Shown here: one piece after another, positions 26,154 through 35,522 of the stretch
Layout: every line of letters starts with the position of its first letter
Numbering within the stretch: position 1 is the first letter of the stretch
Origin: AP-15 sp963735445
Lineage (GTDB): Bacteria; Pseudomonadota; Alphaproteobacteria; ATCC43930; CGMCC-115725
Direction of reading: 5' to 3'
Assembly (NCBI GenBank): GCA_963735445.1
Contig: CAVTLC010000013.1
Coordinates: forward strand, 61,002 to 125,001
DNA: 64,000 nucleotides
Position numbers and translations under genes: made by a program
Notes under the pieces: model-generated
What the model was told of the DNA's origin: nothing
What the model saw: only the letters and a program-made list of their open reading frames with translations
The model's database searches: none

Positions 26154-27044
26154 ATGTCCGATCCGAACATAACCAGCGCTTCTGCCGCGCAACCGCCTCT
26201 AGGCTTGCGGCAACAATCTCTTGTCGAGCAACTCGGCAAACCGGTTGCATTGCTCCTATTGGCGATCGGCATCGGCAGCTTGCTGCTGTTTGGCGAAATC
26301 GTGATCAGAAATTTTGGTGGTCCGAACCTGGTCGATCTGACAGCGGTGTTTGTCGCCTCGACGCTCTCCAGTATCGCCGGTTTTGCGTTTTCCGCGATAT
26401 GCGGCGCGATGCTGTTTCACTTGCTGACCAAGCCAGTGCAGATCGTGCAAATCATGCTGGTCTGCAGCATTGCCATTCAGGCGCTGAGCGTTGCCACCCT
26501 CAGAAATGCAATCGACTGGAAATCTCTGGCGCGGTTTCTTTATGGCGGGTTGGTCGGGTTACCGCTTGGGGTCTATCTGCTGACCCATCTCGCATCGCAT
26601 GTGTATCTGCGGTGTATTGGCATTTTTCTCATCGGCTATGGTCTGTTCATGATCGTCAGGCAGCCACCCAAGACAATAATCAGCAATGTCATCGGCGACT
26701 ATGTTGCCGGATTCCTGGGCGGCGTGACCGGCGGTTTCGCGGCTTTTCCGGGCGCGTTTGTCACGATCTGGTGCAGTCTCAAGGGCTGGCCCAAGGATCG
26801 CCAGCGCGGCGTTTATCAGCCGTTTATTCTGATCATGCAGATACTGGCGTTGGCATTGATCTCCATCGTGCGTTCCTCGCATGCCTATACCGGCGGGATC
26901 GATTTATCGACCGTCAGCTACGTTCCCGGAGCCCTATTGGGAACTTGGTGCGGCATTGCCATTTTCCGTCGTTTGACCGATATCCAATTTGCCCGCGTGG
27001 TCAATTCGCTGCTGATCGTCTCCGGCCTCGGCCTTCTTACCTGA
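26154..27044 (+). CDS. TauE/SafE-family membrane permease
   Basis: A 296-residue inner-membrane protein with about eight transmembrane segments. The pattern matches TauE/SafE (DUF81) anion exporters: VASTLSSIAGFAFSAICGAML near the start, GGLVGLPLGVYLL in the middle, and the second-half repeat YVAGFLGGVTGGFAAFPGAFVTIWCSLKGWPKDRQRGVYQPF. Such proteins are linked to transport of sulfite, sulfonates or other organic anions. ATG 26154 is chosen because the longer frame from 25992 adds only a charged leader. The last 37 bp form the first unit of a tandem repeat. Confidence 0.82.
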   Translation: MSDPNITSASAAQPPLGLRQQSLVEQLGKPVALLLLAIGIGSLLLFGEIVIRNFGGPNLVDLTAVFVASTLSSIAGFAFSAICGAMLFHLLTKPVQIVQIMLVCSIAIQALSVATLRNAIDWKSLARFLYGGLVGLPLGVYLLTHLASHVYLRCIGIFLIGYGLFMIVRQPPKTIISNVIGDYVAGFLGGVTGGFAAFPGAFVTIWCSLKGWPKDRQRGVYQPFILIMQILALALISIVRSSHAYTGGIDLSTVSYVPGALLGTWCGIAIFRRLTDIQFARVVNSLLIVSGLGLLT

Positions 27045-27634
27045 GAGCGGGGTGAGAACCGACGCGGTGTCATTGTCCCGAACAAGAAATTCCGGACACT
27101 GCAGTATTGAAATCCCGACGAAGGTCGGGATCCATTGCAGCCCTGGATACCGGCTTTCGCCGGTATGACGAAAAGGCGGCCGGCTGTGCTCCCTGCCCTA
27201 CGCTTGCTGCTGATCGTCTCCGGCCCCGGCCTCTTATCATGAGAACGAGGTGAGAGGCGGCGTGGGGCATTGCTCCGAACACGAAATTCCGGACACTGCA
27301 GTAGTGGAATCCCGACGAAGGTCGGGATCCATTGCAGCCCTGGATACCGGCTTTCGCCGGTATGACGAAAAGGCGGCCGGCTGTGCTCCCTGCCCTACGC
27401 TTGCTGCTGATCGTCTCCGGCCTCGGCCTCTTGTCATGAGAACGACGTGAGAGGCGGCGTGGGCATTGCTCCGAACACGAAATTCCGGACAGTCTGCAGT
27501 AGTGAATCCCGACGAAGGTCGGGATCCATTGCAGCCCTGGATACCGGCTTTCGCCGGTATGACGAAAGGCGGCCGGTTGCGCTCCTGCTATACGCTTGCT
27601 GCTGATCGTCTCCGGCCTCGGCCTCTTGTCATGA
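27008..27634 (+). repeat. Tandem array, 3.2 copies of a 195-198-bp unit
   Basis: Units start at GCTGCTGATCGTCTCCGG: 27008, 27206, 27403 and a partial one at 27598. Each begins with the last codons of the TauE gene (LLIVSG-L/P-GLL plus stop), then a GC-rich spacer with TTCCGGACA, then two palindromes facing each other (CCCGAC-GAAGG-TCGGG and ATACCGGC-TTTC-GCCGGTAT) and CGCTT. Copies are about 90-95% identical, so the array is recent. No direct repeat-spacer pattern of CRISPR type. The array fills the gap between the TauE gene and the 3' end of the glutamate dehydrogenase. Confidence 0.9.
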
Positions 27635-27831
27635 CCAACTTTTCAGCGGAGCATTGCTGCGCGGGGTTTGTGTGGCCACGCCGGAGCCGCCCATCCGCCG
27701 ATTGTAAATCTCGTTTCGCCAGCGGCAAGCGCCACGGCGGACGATAGTTCCTCCGCGACGGTGGGAAAATCGACCTGCGTTGGCGTCAGCCGCGTTCTCT
27801 GCCCGTACAGCTACGCCCAGATTAGCGGCAA

Positions 27832-30456
27832 TCAGCCGAGCATCTGCCGCAACTGTCGTGCGGCGACAACGAGCATCGCCAAATCGGGAGCCGCACTCGC
27901 GCGCAAGTCGCGAGCAAAAGCTTCGGCCGGCATGAGATCGGCCGCATGAGCGGCGGACCACGCGCGCGAGCGGGTCGTCCGCGGAGGCTTCGGCCGTCGC
28001 CAAGATCCGCGACGCCAGATCGGCCTGCAAGGTCAGCAGGTCGTCGATCGTCGCCTCGATCGCGAGCTTCTGCCATTGCGTTTCGGTCGGCAGGCGGCGT
28101 GCTGCAGCGCGCATTTCGTCGAGGGCAAAGCGCACGCCGACCTCGTAATAGATTCGGGCTGCGCGATCGAGAGGCTGGCTGGCGCGCTCTGCTAGCTCCG
28201 CGATATCGAGCGCCGGAGCCAGGAAAATCATTGCCGCGATCTTCGCTGCGAGCCCTTCCGGCACGCCGGTTTCGACAAAGTGGTGGGCGCGCTCGTCAAC
28301 GATCGCCTTGTCGCGCGCGGGCAACAAATCGCCAAGCCGAGCAGTGAGCGCGCGGACATTCGGGGCCAGGCGCGCCGGCTCGGCCGCGAGGTCGTGCCGA
28401 TGCCGCTGCAGCAACCAGGTCGCGGCGCGTTCGACAATCGCCGCGATCTCGAGCAGCATCTCGGTCTGCACCCGCGCCGGAACGATATTGTCGAGCGCCT
28501 CGATCTCGGCCCACAGGCGCGGCAGTTCGAAGATTTCGCGAACAATCAAATAGGCGCGAGCGATCTCCGGCGCCGAACGCCCGGTGCGAGCCGTGAGATC
28601 GGAGACAAAGGTGATGCCGGCGCGATTGACAAGGTCGTTGGTGACGACAGTAGCGGTGATCTCGCGGCGCAGCGGATGGGTTGGGATCTGGGGCCCGAGT
28701 CGCTCGCGCAAGCCTGCCGGGAAATAACCGTAAAGCTCTGTCGCAAGGTCGGGGGCCTCGGGCAGGTCGGACGCGAGAAGCTCGGTGTCGAGCGCCATCT
28801 TCGAATAGGCCAGCAGCACCGCGAGTTCCGGGCGAGTGAGGCCCTGGCGGTGCGCCGCCCGCTCGGCGAGGGTCTCGTCATCGGGCAGGAACTCGAGCGC
28901 CCGATCGAGCCTCCCGGATTTTTCGAGATCGCGGATCAGCCGCGCTTGACGATCGAGCGCCGACACGCCGCGCGCCTCGGCGACCGACAGCGCCTCGCCT
29001 TGCAAGTAATTATCGCGCAACACCAAGGCTGCGATATCCTCGGCCATTCCGTGCAGCAGCGGATCGCGCTCTGCGGGCGGGAGTTGACCCGCGGCGATCG
29101 CGCGGTCGATCAGGATCTTGAGGTTGACCTCGTGGTCCGAGGTGTCGACCCCGGCGGAATTGTCGATTGCATCGGTGTCGATCCGTCCGCCGGCCAGCGC
29201 GTAAGCAACGCGCCCGCGCTGAGTGACGCCGAGATTGGCGCCCTCGCCGACCACCTTTGCCCGGACTTCGTCGCTGTTGATGCGCAGCGCGTCGTTGGCG
29301 CGGTCACCCACTTCCGCGTGGCTCTCGTCGGGCGCCTTGACAAAGGTGCCGATGCCGCCGAACCACAACAGGTCAACCGGCGCGGCGAGCAGTTTGCGGA
29401 TCAGTTCGGCTGGCGTCAGGCGGTCGGCCTCGATAGCGAACAACCGCTTCATCTGCGGACTGATCGGGACCGATTTTGCTTGTCGATCAAAGACGCCGCC
29501 GCCCTCCGAGATCAGTTTTGGGTCGTAATCGGCCCAGCTCGACCGCGGCAGGCGAAACAGACGCTGGCGCTCGGCAAAGCTGCGCGACGGATCGGGTTCG
29601 GGATCGACAAAAATGTGGCGATGATCAAAGGCGGCGAAGAGGCGCAGATGGCGCGACAGCAGCATGCCGTTGCCAAAGACGTCGCCCGACATGTCGCCGA
29701 CGCCGATGACGGTCAGATCGCTCGTCTCGATATTGCGGCCGAGTTCGCGGAAATGCCGTTTGACCAATTCCCACGCGCCGCGGGCGGTAATGCCCATCGC
29801 CTTGTGGTCATAGCCGGCCGAGCCGCCCGACGCGAAGGCATCGCCGAGCCAAAATCGATATTCCTCGGAAATCGCATTGGCGTAATCGGAAAATGTCGCG
29901 GTGCCCTTGTCGGCGGCAACGACGAGATACGGGTCGTCGCCGTCATGGCGGACGACATCGGATGGCGGCAGGATGCGGTGTCCGCCATCGCCGTTGCTGA
30001 CGATGTTGTCGGTCAGATCGAGAAGCCCGCGGATCAGGATTTTGTAACACTCGACCGCTTCCGCGCCGAGCTGTTCGCGCGCCTCAGGCGGCTGCTTTAC
30101 GACAAACCCGCCCTTAGCGCCGACCGGGACTATGACCGCGTTTTTGACCGTCTGCGCCTTCATCAAACCGAGAATCTCGGTGCGAAAGTCTTCCTTGCGA
30201 TCCGACCAGCGGATGCCGCCGCGCGCAACCTTGCCGGCGCGCATGTGAACCCCCTCCATCCGCGGACTGTGGATGTAGATCTCAAACAGCGGGCGGGGTG
30301 CGGGGAATAGATCGATCTCGCTGCTGGCGAGCTTGACCGCGAGATAGGGTTTGGGTTGACCCGATGGCAATCGCTGAAAGTAATTGGTGCGCACCGACTT
30401 CAGCACGAGCGTCAGATAGCTGCGCAGGATGCGGTCTTCGTCGAGGCTCGCGACAC
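27832..30456 (-). CDS. gdhB: NAD-glutamate dehydrogenase (large type), C-terminal part, frameshifted
   Basis: The catalytic and C-terminal part of a roughly 1,620-residue NAD-GDH (L-glutamate to 2-oxoglutarate and ammonia). The frame begins VASLDEDRILRSYLTLVLKSVRTNYFQR and holds KVARGGIRWSDRKEDFRTEILGLMKAQTVKNAVIVPVGAKGGFV (glutamate site with Lys), GVGDMSGDVFGNGMLLS, and VVGEGANLGVTQRGRVAYA (NAD domain). Near 27966 a +1 shift in a GCGCGCG run moves the true C-terminus (RAWSAAHAADLMPAEAFARDLR ... RQLRQMLG) to another frame ending at TGA 27834-27832. The uncorrected frame runs on to 27629 into the repeat array. Confidence 0.88.
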
Positions 30457-32706
30457 TGTATCGAGCGCGTGGTCGATCGCCTGGACCTCGCCCATCACCT
30501 GAAGTCCGCGGTCGGCCGGTCCTGCCGGATCGAAACGGATTTCAAACAAACTCACGAGCCGGGCGGCGATGTCGGGATGGCCGCCGAGCGCGTCCTCCAT
30601 ATAGGCTTGGCTAAAGGCGCTGCCGGCCTGCCGCAACACTTTGGCGTAGAGGCGCAGCACGCTGATCTGCCGGGCCGACAGACCCGCCGCCAGGACCAGC
30701 CGGTTGAACCGGTCGTTTTCGATGCGGCCGGTCCACAGTGCGACCAACGCTTCTTCGAAACGCCGCTTCACCCGGCCTGAGACAGCCGCCGCAGCGGTGT
30801 CGCCGGCGAGTCGGAACTCGTGAACCCAGACCGCGTGGCCGTCGGTGCTGTCGATGCGGTAGGGCTCCTCGGCGACGACGCGCAGTCCGAGGTTTTCGAG
30901 CATCGGCAGCACATCCGACAGCACGACCGGTTCCTCGACGCGATAGAGCCGCAGCCCCACTTGCCCGGTCTCGGCGATCGGATGCAGCGCTACTTCCAGC
31001 GGCGAGCCTTCAAGCGCCTTTTCGATGCGCGGCAGATCAGCGAGCGCCTGGGTGGTCGGGGTCGATGCCTGGTAGGCGATGGGGAAGGGTTTAAGACGCC
31101 GCAGCCGGGTATACGCTTCGGCTTCGCCGAATGCCGCGACGGCTTCTTCCTCGAGGTGATCCGACCAGCTGCGGCCGGCCTCGGCAAGCTCACCTTCGAG
31201 CGCCGCGGTATCGACTGCCGGCACCTGGCCGCGCGTGGTGCGAATGATGAACTGGATGCGGGCCAGCACCGAATCGTCGAGATGCGTGTAAAACGCCGAC
31301 AACTGGCCGGCAAAGGCCCGTTCAAGGATCGCCGCAAAGCGTTGCCGTAGATTGCTGTCGTAGCGCTCGCGCGGCGCGTAGACGAGGCACGAGACAAAGC
31401 GTTCAAGCGGATCGCGGCGGACGAATACCGCGATGCGTTGGCGCTCCTGGAGATTGAGAATGCCGAGAACCGTGTTGAACAGCTCGTCTTCGCTGGCCTG
31501 AAAAAGCTCGTCGCGCGGCAGGGTGTCGAGAATGTGCGTCAGCGCCTTGCCATCATGGCTCGCAGGAGACAGCCCGGAGCGCACCATGATGTGGCGGACT
31601 TTGCGGCGCAGCAGTGGAATGGCGCGCGGATCGCGGCTGTAAGCAAGCGAGGTGAACAGCCCGAGAAACAGGCGAATGCCGATGACGGTACCGTTCGCGT
31701 CGAAACGGCGGATGCCGATCACATCCATATGCGCGGTGCGGTGGACCGTCGCGCGGCGGTTCGATTTGGTGACGACTAGAAGCTCGCGGCGGCGGATGAA
31801 GTCCTGCACGTCGGGTGGCAGAGACGACAGATCGCGCAACCCGTCGAAAATCCGATAATTCGGATCGGCAAGGATGCCCAAAGCCGGGCGAAATTGCTCG
31901 ACGCCGTTGTCGAACAGGTACTCGCGATATCCGAGGAAGGTGAAGTTATCGTCGTCGAGCCAATCCAGAAAATCCTGAACCTCGGCGAGTTCGTGCAGCG
32001 GCACCGGCGGTGTCGGCGGTCCCGGCAATTCGTCGCGCACCGCACGCAGCGTTTGGCGCATTGCCTCCCAGTCCGCCACTGCTGCGCGCACATCGGCGAG
32101 CACCCGCGACAGATCCAGGGTCAGCTTCTCCAACCCGGCGGGGTCGGGCTCTCGGGTGATCTCGATCTGCATCCACGATTCGCGCAGCCCGGGCTCGCCG
32201 TTGTCGCGTATCTGGAGCAGTCTCCCGCCCGCGTCCCGCTCCACCGTCAGGATCGGATGAATGACAAGTCGCACGACGCGGTCGCCGGCATTGATCGCGC
32301 CGGTCACCGAATCGACAAGAAATGGCATATCGTCGTTGACGATCCCGACAATCGTATGCGGTGAGGACCAGCCATCGAGATCGGGCTCGGGATTGTAGAC
32401 CCTGATCTTGGGCTGTCCCGGACGCCGGCGCTTGGCAAAACGCCACAAGGACAGTGCGCTGCCGCAGAGCTCCTTCGGGCCGCGCGCAGCGACATCGCCT
32501 GGGGGCACGTGCTCGTAGAACTTGGTGATCACCCTTGCCGCGATATCTCGGTCAGCCGGATCGAGACACTCGCGGCAGAGAGCTACCGCCTTGCGGATCA
32601 GCCGGGCCTTTTTCGCTTCACCGGGAGGGCCGGCCTCTGACGATGGGTCGCCGAGGCCGATCTCTTTGCCCTTCACCGGCGTATTGAGGTCGATCGTGTC
32701 GCTCAT
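30412..32706 (-). CDS. gdhB: NAD-glutamate dehydrogenase (large type), N-terminal part
   Basis: The N-terminal 750 or so residues of the same enzyme, starting at ATG 32706. It holds the ACT-like regulatory regions of the 180-kDa GDH class: VGIVNDDMPFLVDSVTGAI, QDFLDWLDDDNFTFLGYREY, HILDTLPRDELFQ, ERYDSNLRQRFAAIL and ENLGLRVVAEEPYRI. A one-base deletion near 30458 (minus-strand CTCGATACAGTGTCG) shifts the frame, so the chain ends prematurely after a short nonsense tail at 30412. The remainder continues in the frame listed above. In this class the long N-terminus binds effectors such as arginine or citrate. Divergent from the adenylate cyclase, with 145 bp between. Confidence 0.88.
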   Translation of the reverse strand: MSDTIDLNTPVKGKEIGLGDPSSEAGPPGEAKKARLIRKAVALCRECLDPADRDIAARVITKFYEHVPPGDVAARGPKELCGSALSLWRFAKRRRPGQPKIRVYNPEPDLDGWSSPHTIVGIVNDDMPFLVDSVTGAINAGDRVVRLVIHPILTVERDAGGRLLQIRDNGEPGLRESWMQIEITREPDPAGLEKLTLDLSRVLADVRAAVADWEAMRQTLRAVRDELPGPPTPPVPLHELAEVQDFLDWLDDDNFTFLGYREYLFDNGVEQFRPALGILADPNYRIFDGLRDLSSLPPDVQDFIRRRELLVVTKSNRRATVHRTAHMDVIGIRRFDANGTVIGIRLFLGLFTSLAYSRDPRAIPLLRRKVRHIMVRSGLSPASHDGKALTHILDTLPRDELFQASEDELFNTVLGILNLQERQRIAVFVRRDPLERFVSCLVYAPRERYDSNLRQRFAAILERAFAGQLSAFYTHLDDSVLARIQFIIRTTRGQVPAVDTAALEGELAEAGRSWSDHLEEEAVAAFGEAEAYTRLRRLKPFPIAYQASTPTTQALADLPRIEKALEGSPLEVALHPIAETGQVGLRLYRVEEPVVLSDVLPMLENLGLRVVAEEPYRIDSTDGHAVWVHEFRLAGDTAAAAVSGRVKRRFEEALVALWTGRIENDRFNRLVLAAGLSARQISVLRLYAKVLRQAGSAFSQAYMEDALGGHPDIAARLVSLFEIRFDPAGPADRGLQVMGEVQAIDHALDTVSRASTKTASCAAI

Positions 32707-32851
32707 GGCTGATCAAACACTGGTTAGCCGGTGACGTTCGGACAAGTTGACCGAAGCATCGGGGGTTGTGAAAACCGGGCGTACTCGGCGATGATGGCGA
32801 TGCCCCTTTGGCGGCTTTCGATCACCGCTCGTAACGCGATATTTGGCACCG

Positions 32852-35098
32852 ATGCGTATTTTGGCCCAGCTCCGCCGCGGTGTCATTTATCTGCTGCCGA
32901 TGACAGTGCTGCTGGTGGCGATCGGCGCCCGAATCGTCGCACCCGATCTGCTCGACCGATTGTCGCTGATCGCGTTTGATCTTTACCAGCGGGCCGCACC
33001 GCGCCAGCCCGGAAACGCGCCGATCCGCATTGTCGATATCGACGACAGGAGCTTGAACAAAATCGGCCAGTGGCCGTGGCCGCGCACGATTGTCGCCAAA
33101 ATGGTCGATCGTCTCGCCGCGGCTGGCGCTGCGGTGATCGCTTTCGACATCGATTTCGCCGAGCCCGACCGTACTTCGCCCAAGATGCTGCTGCCGCTGA
33201 TCGCACAGAACGGGGTTAGCCCCGCCGACGCCGAAAAGCTGTTGGCGGCGTTGCCCGACCCCGATCGGGCGCTGGCAGCCTCGATCAAGAAAATCCCGGT
33301 GGCAACGGGGTTTATTCTGACCGATCGCGGCGAATCCCGCCCGCCGGCGGAGAAGGCCGGGTTCGCCATGACTGGAACCGACCCGCTCGGCCATGTCGAA
33401 AGTTTCCCCAAAGTGGTGCCAAACCTGCCGGTGATCGAAGCCGCCGCCGCGGGTGATGGCTTCCTGAACCAGTACCTCGACTGGGATCACGTCGTCCGCC
33501 GGGTGCCGCTGATCCTGACGCTGTCAGCCAAGGGCAGTGCCCAGGCGTCGGCGGTCACGCCCTATCCGTCGCTCGCCGCCGAAGCGTTGCGGCTCGCCTT
33601 TGGCGCATCGACCTATATCCTGCGCGCGTCAGGCGCCAACGGCGAGAGAAACTTCGGCCAGGACACCGGGCTCACCGCGATCCGTATCGGCCCGGTGACG
33701 GTGCCGACCGACGCCGCCGGGCGGGTATGGCTGCACTATGCGGCGCACGATCCCGACCGCTATATCTCGGCGGCTGACATATTGGCGGGAACCTTCGATC
33801 CGGCGCGGATTTCGGGCCATATTGTTTTGGTCGGGACCTCCGCCTCCGGGGTGATCAACGATCTGCAAGCGACGCCGCTGGCGCGCGGCGTCCCCGGCGT
33901 CGAAATCCACGCCCAACTGATCGACGAGGTTCTGCAAGGAGATTTCCTGAACCGGCCCGATTGGGCGATCGGCGCCGAAATCCTGTTCGCCTTGGTGGTC
34001 GGCGGCGCGCTGATTTTAGCGTTGCCGCGGATCGGCGCCATCTCGGGTGCGGCGGTCGGTGGCGCCTGCATTGCTGCGGCGCTCGGCGGTTCCTGGCTCG
34101 CTTTCAAATACGCGCATCTGCTGCTCGACCCGATCTATCCGTGGGTGGTGATCAGTCTCGTTTACCTGGTGGCGAGTCTGATCGGCTATTTGCGCACCGA
34201 GGCGCGCCAGCGGGAAATCCGCAGCGCCTTCTCCCGCTATATGTCGCCGCATTACGTCGAGGAGCTCGCAAAGCATCCGGAAAAGCTTGTCCTCGGCGGC
34301 GAGATGCGGGTGATGACGATCATGTTCTGCGACATTCGCGGCTTTACCACCCGCGCCGAAGGCATGGATGCTCACGCCCTGACACACTTTATGAATACGT
34401 TTCTGTCGCCGATGACTGAAATCATCACCGAAGAAAAAGGCACGATCGACAAGTATATCGGCGATTGCATCATGGCGTTCTGGAATGCGCCGCTCGACGA
34501 CCCCGATCACGCCAAGAACGCGGTGCATGCGGCGCAACTGATGCGACGCAAGCTAATCGAACTGAACCATATGTGGGCGGAAGAAGCGGCTGCGGCCGGC
34601 AAGTCGTTTCGGCCGGTGCAAATCGGCATTGGCATCAATACCGGCGAATGCTGCGTCGGGAATTTCGGCTCGCAAGAGCATTTCGATTATTCGCTGCTTG
34701 GCGATCCGGTAAATTTAGCGTCGCGGCTCGAAGGACTAGGCAAGGTTTATGGCATCGACTTGGTGATCGGCGAGGAGACCGCCAGTCGGCTCGACGAACC
34801 GGCACTGATCGAAGTCGACCTCGTTGCGGTCAAGGGGAAATCCCAGGCCGGCCGCGTCTACACCCTGCCACCCGAGCGCATCGAGGCGGAGGAATTCGGC
34901 GACCGGCATTCCGATTTGCTGCGCGCCTACCGGCATCAAGACTGGTCGGCGGCGCTCGGTCTGCTCGCAGACAGCAGGCTCGCCGCAGCGCGCCACCTGG
35001 CGCCGGTTTACGATCTCTACCGGCGCCGAATCGCGCATTTCCAAATCGAGGCGCCGCCCGCTGATTGGGACGGCGTCTTCACCGCCGAAGAAAAATGA
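32852..35098 (+). CDS. CHASE2-domain class III adenylate/guanylate cyclase
   Basis: A 748-residue membrane receptor enzyme that makes cAMP (or cGMP). An N-terminal transmembrane segment (about 9-27) is followed by a periplasmic CHASE2 domain: IRIVDIDDRSLNKIGQWPWPR, then GHIVLVGTSASGVINDLQATPLARGVPGVEIHAQ. Three transmembrane segments follow (about 372-445). The catalytic domain begins at RYMSPHYVEELAKHPEKL; metal-binding Asp494 is in MFCDIRGFTT and Asp538 in KYIGDCIMAFWNAP, and QIGIGINTGECCVGNFGS holds the transition-state residues. ATG 32852 is preferred over TTG 32843. Its signal is unknown. Confidence 0.88.
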   Translation: MRILAQLRRGVIYLLPMTVLLVAIGARIVAPDLLDRLSLIAFDLYQRAAPRQPGNAPIRIVDIDDRSLNKIGQWPWPRTIVAKMVDRLAAAGAAVIAFDIDFAEPDRTSPKMLLPLIAQNGVSPADAEKLLAALPDPDRALAASIKKIPVATGFILTDRGESRPPAEKAGFAMTGTDPLGHVESFPKVVPNLPVIEAAAAGDGFLNQYLDWDHVVRRVPLILTLSAKGSAQASAVTPYPSLAAEALRLAFGASTYILRASGANGERNFGQDTGLTAIRIGPVTVPTDAAGRVWLHYAAHDPDRYISAADILAGTFDPARISGHIVLVGTSASGVINDLQATPLARGVPGVEIHAQLIDEVLQGDFLNRPDWAIGAEILFALVVGGALILALPRIGAISGAAVGGACIAAALGGSWLAFKYAHLLLDPIYPWVVISLVYLVASLIGYLRTEARQREIRSAFSRYMSPHYVEELAKHPEKLVLGGEMRVMTIMFCDIRGFTTRAEGMDAHALTHFMNTFLSPMTEIITEEKGTIDKYIGDCIMAFWNAPLDDPDHAKNAVHAAQLMRRKLIELNHMWAEEAAAAGKSFRPVQIGIGINTGECCVGNFGSQEHFDYSLLGDPVNLASRLEGLGKVYGIDLVIGEETASRLDEPALIEVDLVAVKGKSQAGRVYTLPPERIEAEEFGDRHSDLLRAYRHQDWSAALGLLADSRLAAARHLAPVYDLYRRRIAHFQIEAPPADWDGVFTAEEK

Positions 35099-35121
35099 CC
35101 CTGGCTGAGTAGCCGAGCTAA

Positions 35122-35139
35122 TCGCTAGCTTTTTAGCGA
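35122..35139 (+). terminator. Short hairpin after the cyclase gene
   Basis: TCGCTA (35122-35127) and TAGCGA (35134-35139) form a 6-bp stem with loop GCTTTT, 24 bp after the cyclase stop. The T-run is in the loop, not after the stem, so termination on the plus strand is doubtful. Confidence 0.25.
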
Positions 35140-35291
35140 ATTAACTACGAATTGTCTCGGAATGTGACAGTTCGTAACAAAACCGCCTTTATTCGAGCGG
35201 CATTCTCGGCGATACTGCGCGGCATAGAGGTGTCCCGGAGCGGGATGACGCCCGCCATGACGGCCGTTGCCGTCAAGGAGCCCAGAGGGTC

Positions 35292-35492
35292 ATGGTCATG
35301 GAGTTTCAAGTCTGCAGACGCGGCCGCGAGGCGAGATGGGTGGTCACGCTCGGTAAGACCGTCTACGGCGCCTATTTGGACAAGGAACAGGCTTTGCTTG
35401 ACGCCGTCGATGCGGCGCGCGATGCGCTCGCCGCCGGGAACGAGGCTCAGGTCTGGGTCAAGGAGCGGGCGAGGACAGCGCGCGTCTTCTAA
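35292..35492 (+). CDS. Small conserved-type protein (DUF2188-like), unknown function
   Basis: A 66-residue protein (MEFQVCRRGREARWVVTLGKTVYGAYLDKEQALLDAVDAARDAL with a charged tail). The pattern W-x-V ... G-x-Y-x-x-K-E-x-A-x-x-x-A resembles the DUF2188 fold in which a short strand pair precedes one helix, but similarity is weak. Start at ATG 35292 or the nearby in-frame ATG 35298; AGGAG lies at 35278, some distance upstream. It converges on glgC. No function known. Confidence 0.55.
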   Translation: MVMEFQVCRRGREARWVVTLGKTVYGAYLDKEQALLDAVDAARDALAAGNEAQVWVKERARTARVF

Positions 35493-35522
35493 AAGTGCCG
35501 GGGCTTCCGAGGCGCAATCTGC

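Noticed and set aside
27008..27634. CRISPR-like array
   Set aside because: The near-identical units are about 197 bp with no short-repeat/unique-spacer alternation, and no cas genes are present.
28280..30310. 676-residue plus-strand ORF opposite the glutamate dehydrogenase
   Set aside because: It is antisense to a clearly conserved gene and its amino-acid content is what GC-skewed third positions create. The same applies to the long antisense ORFs at 2912-4054 and 9273-10493.
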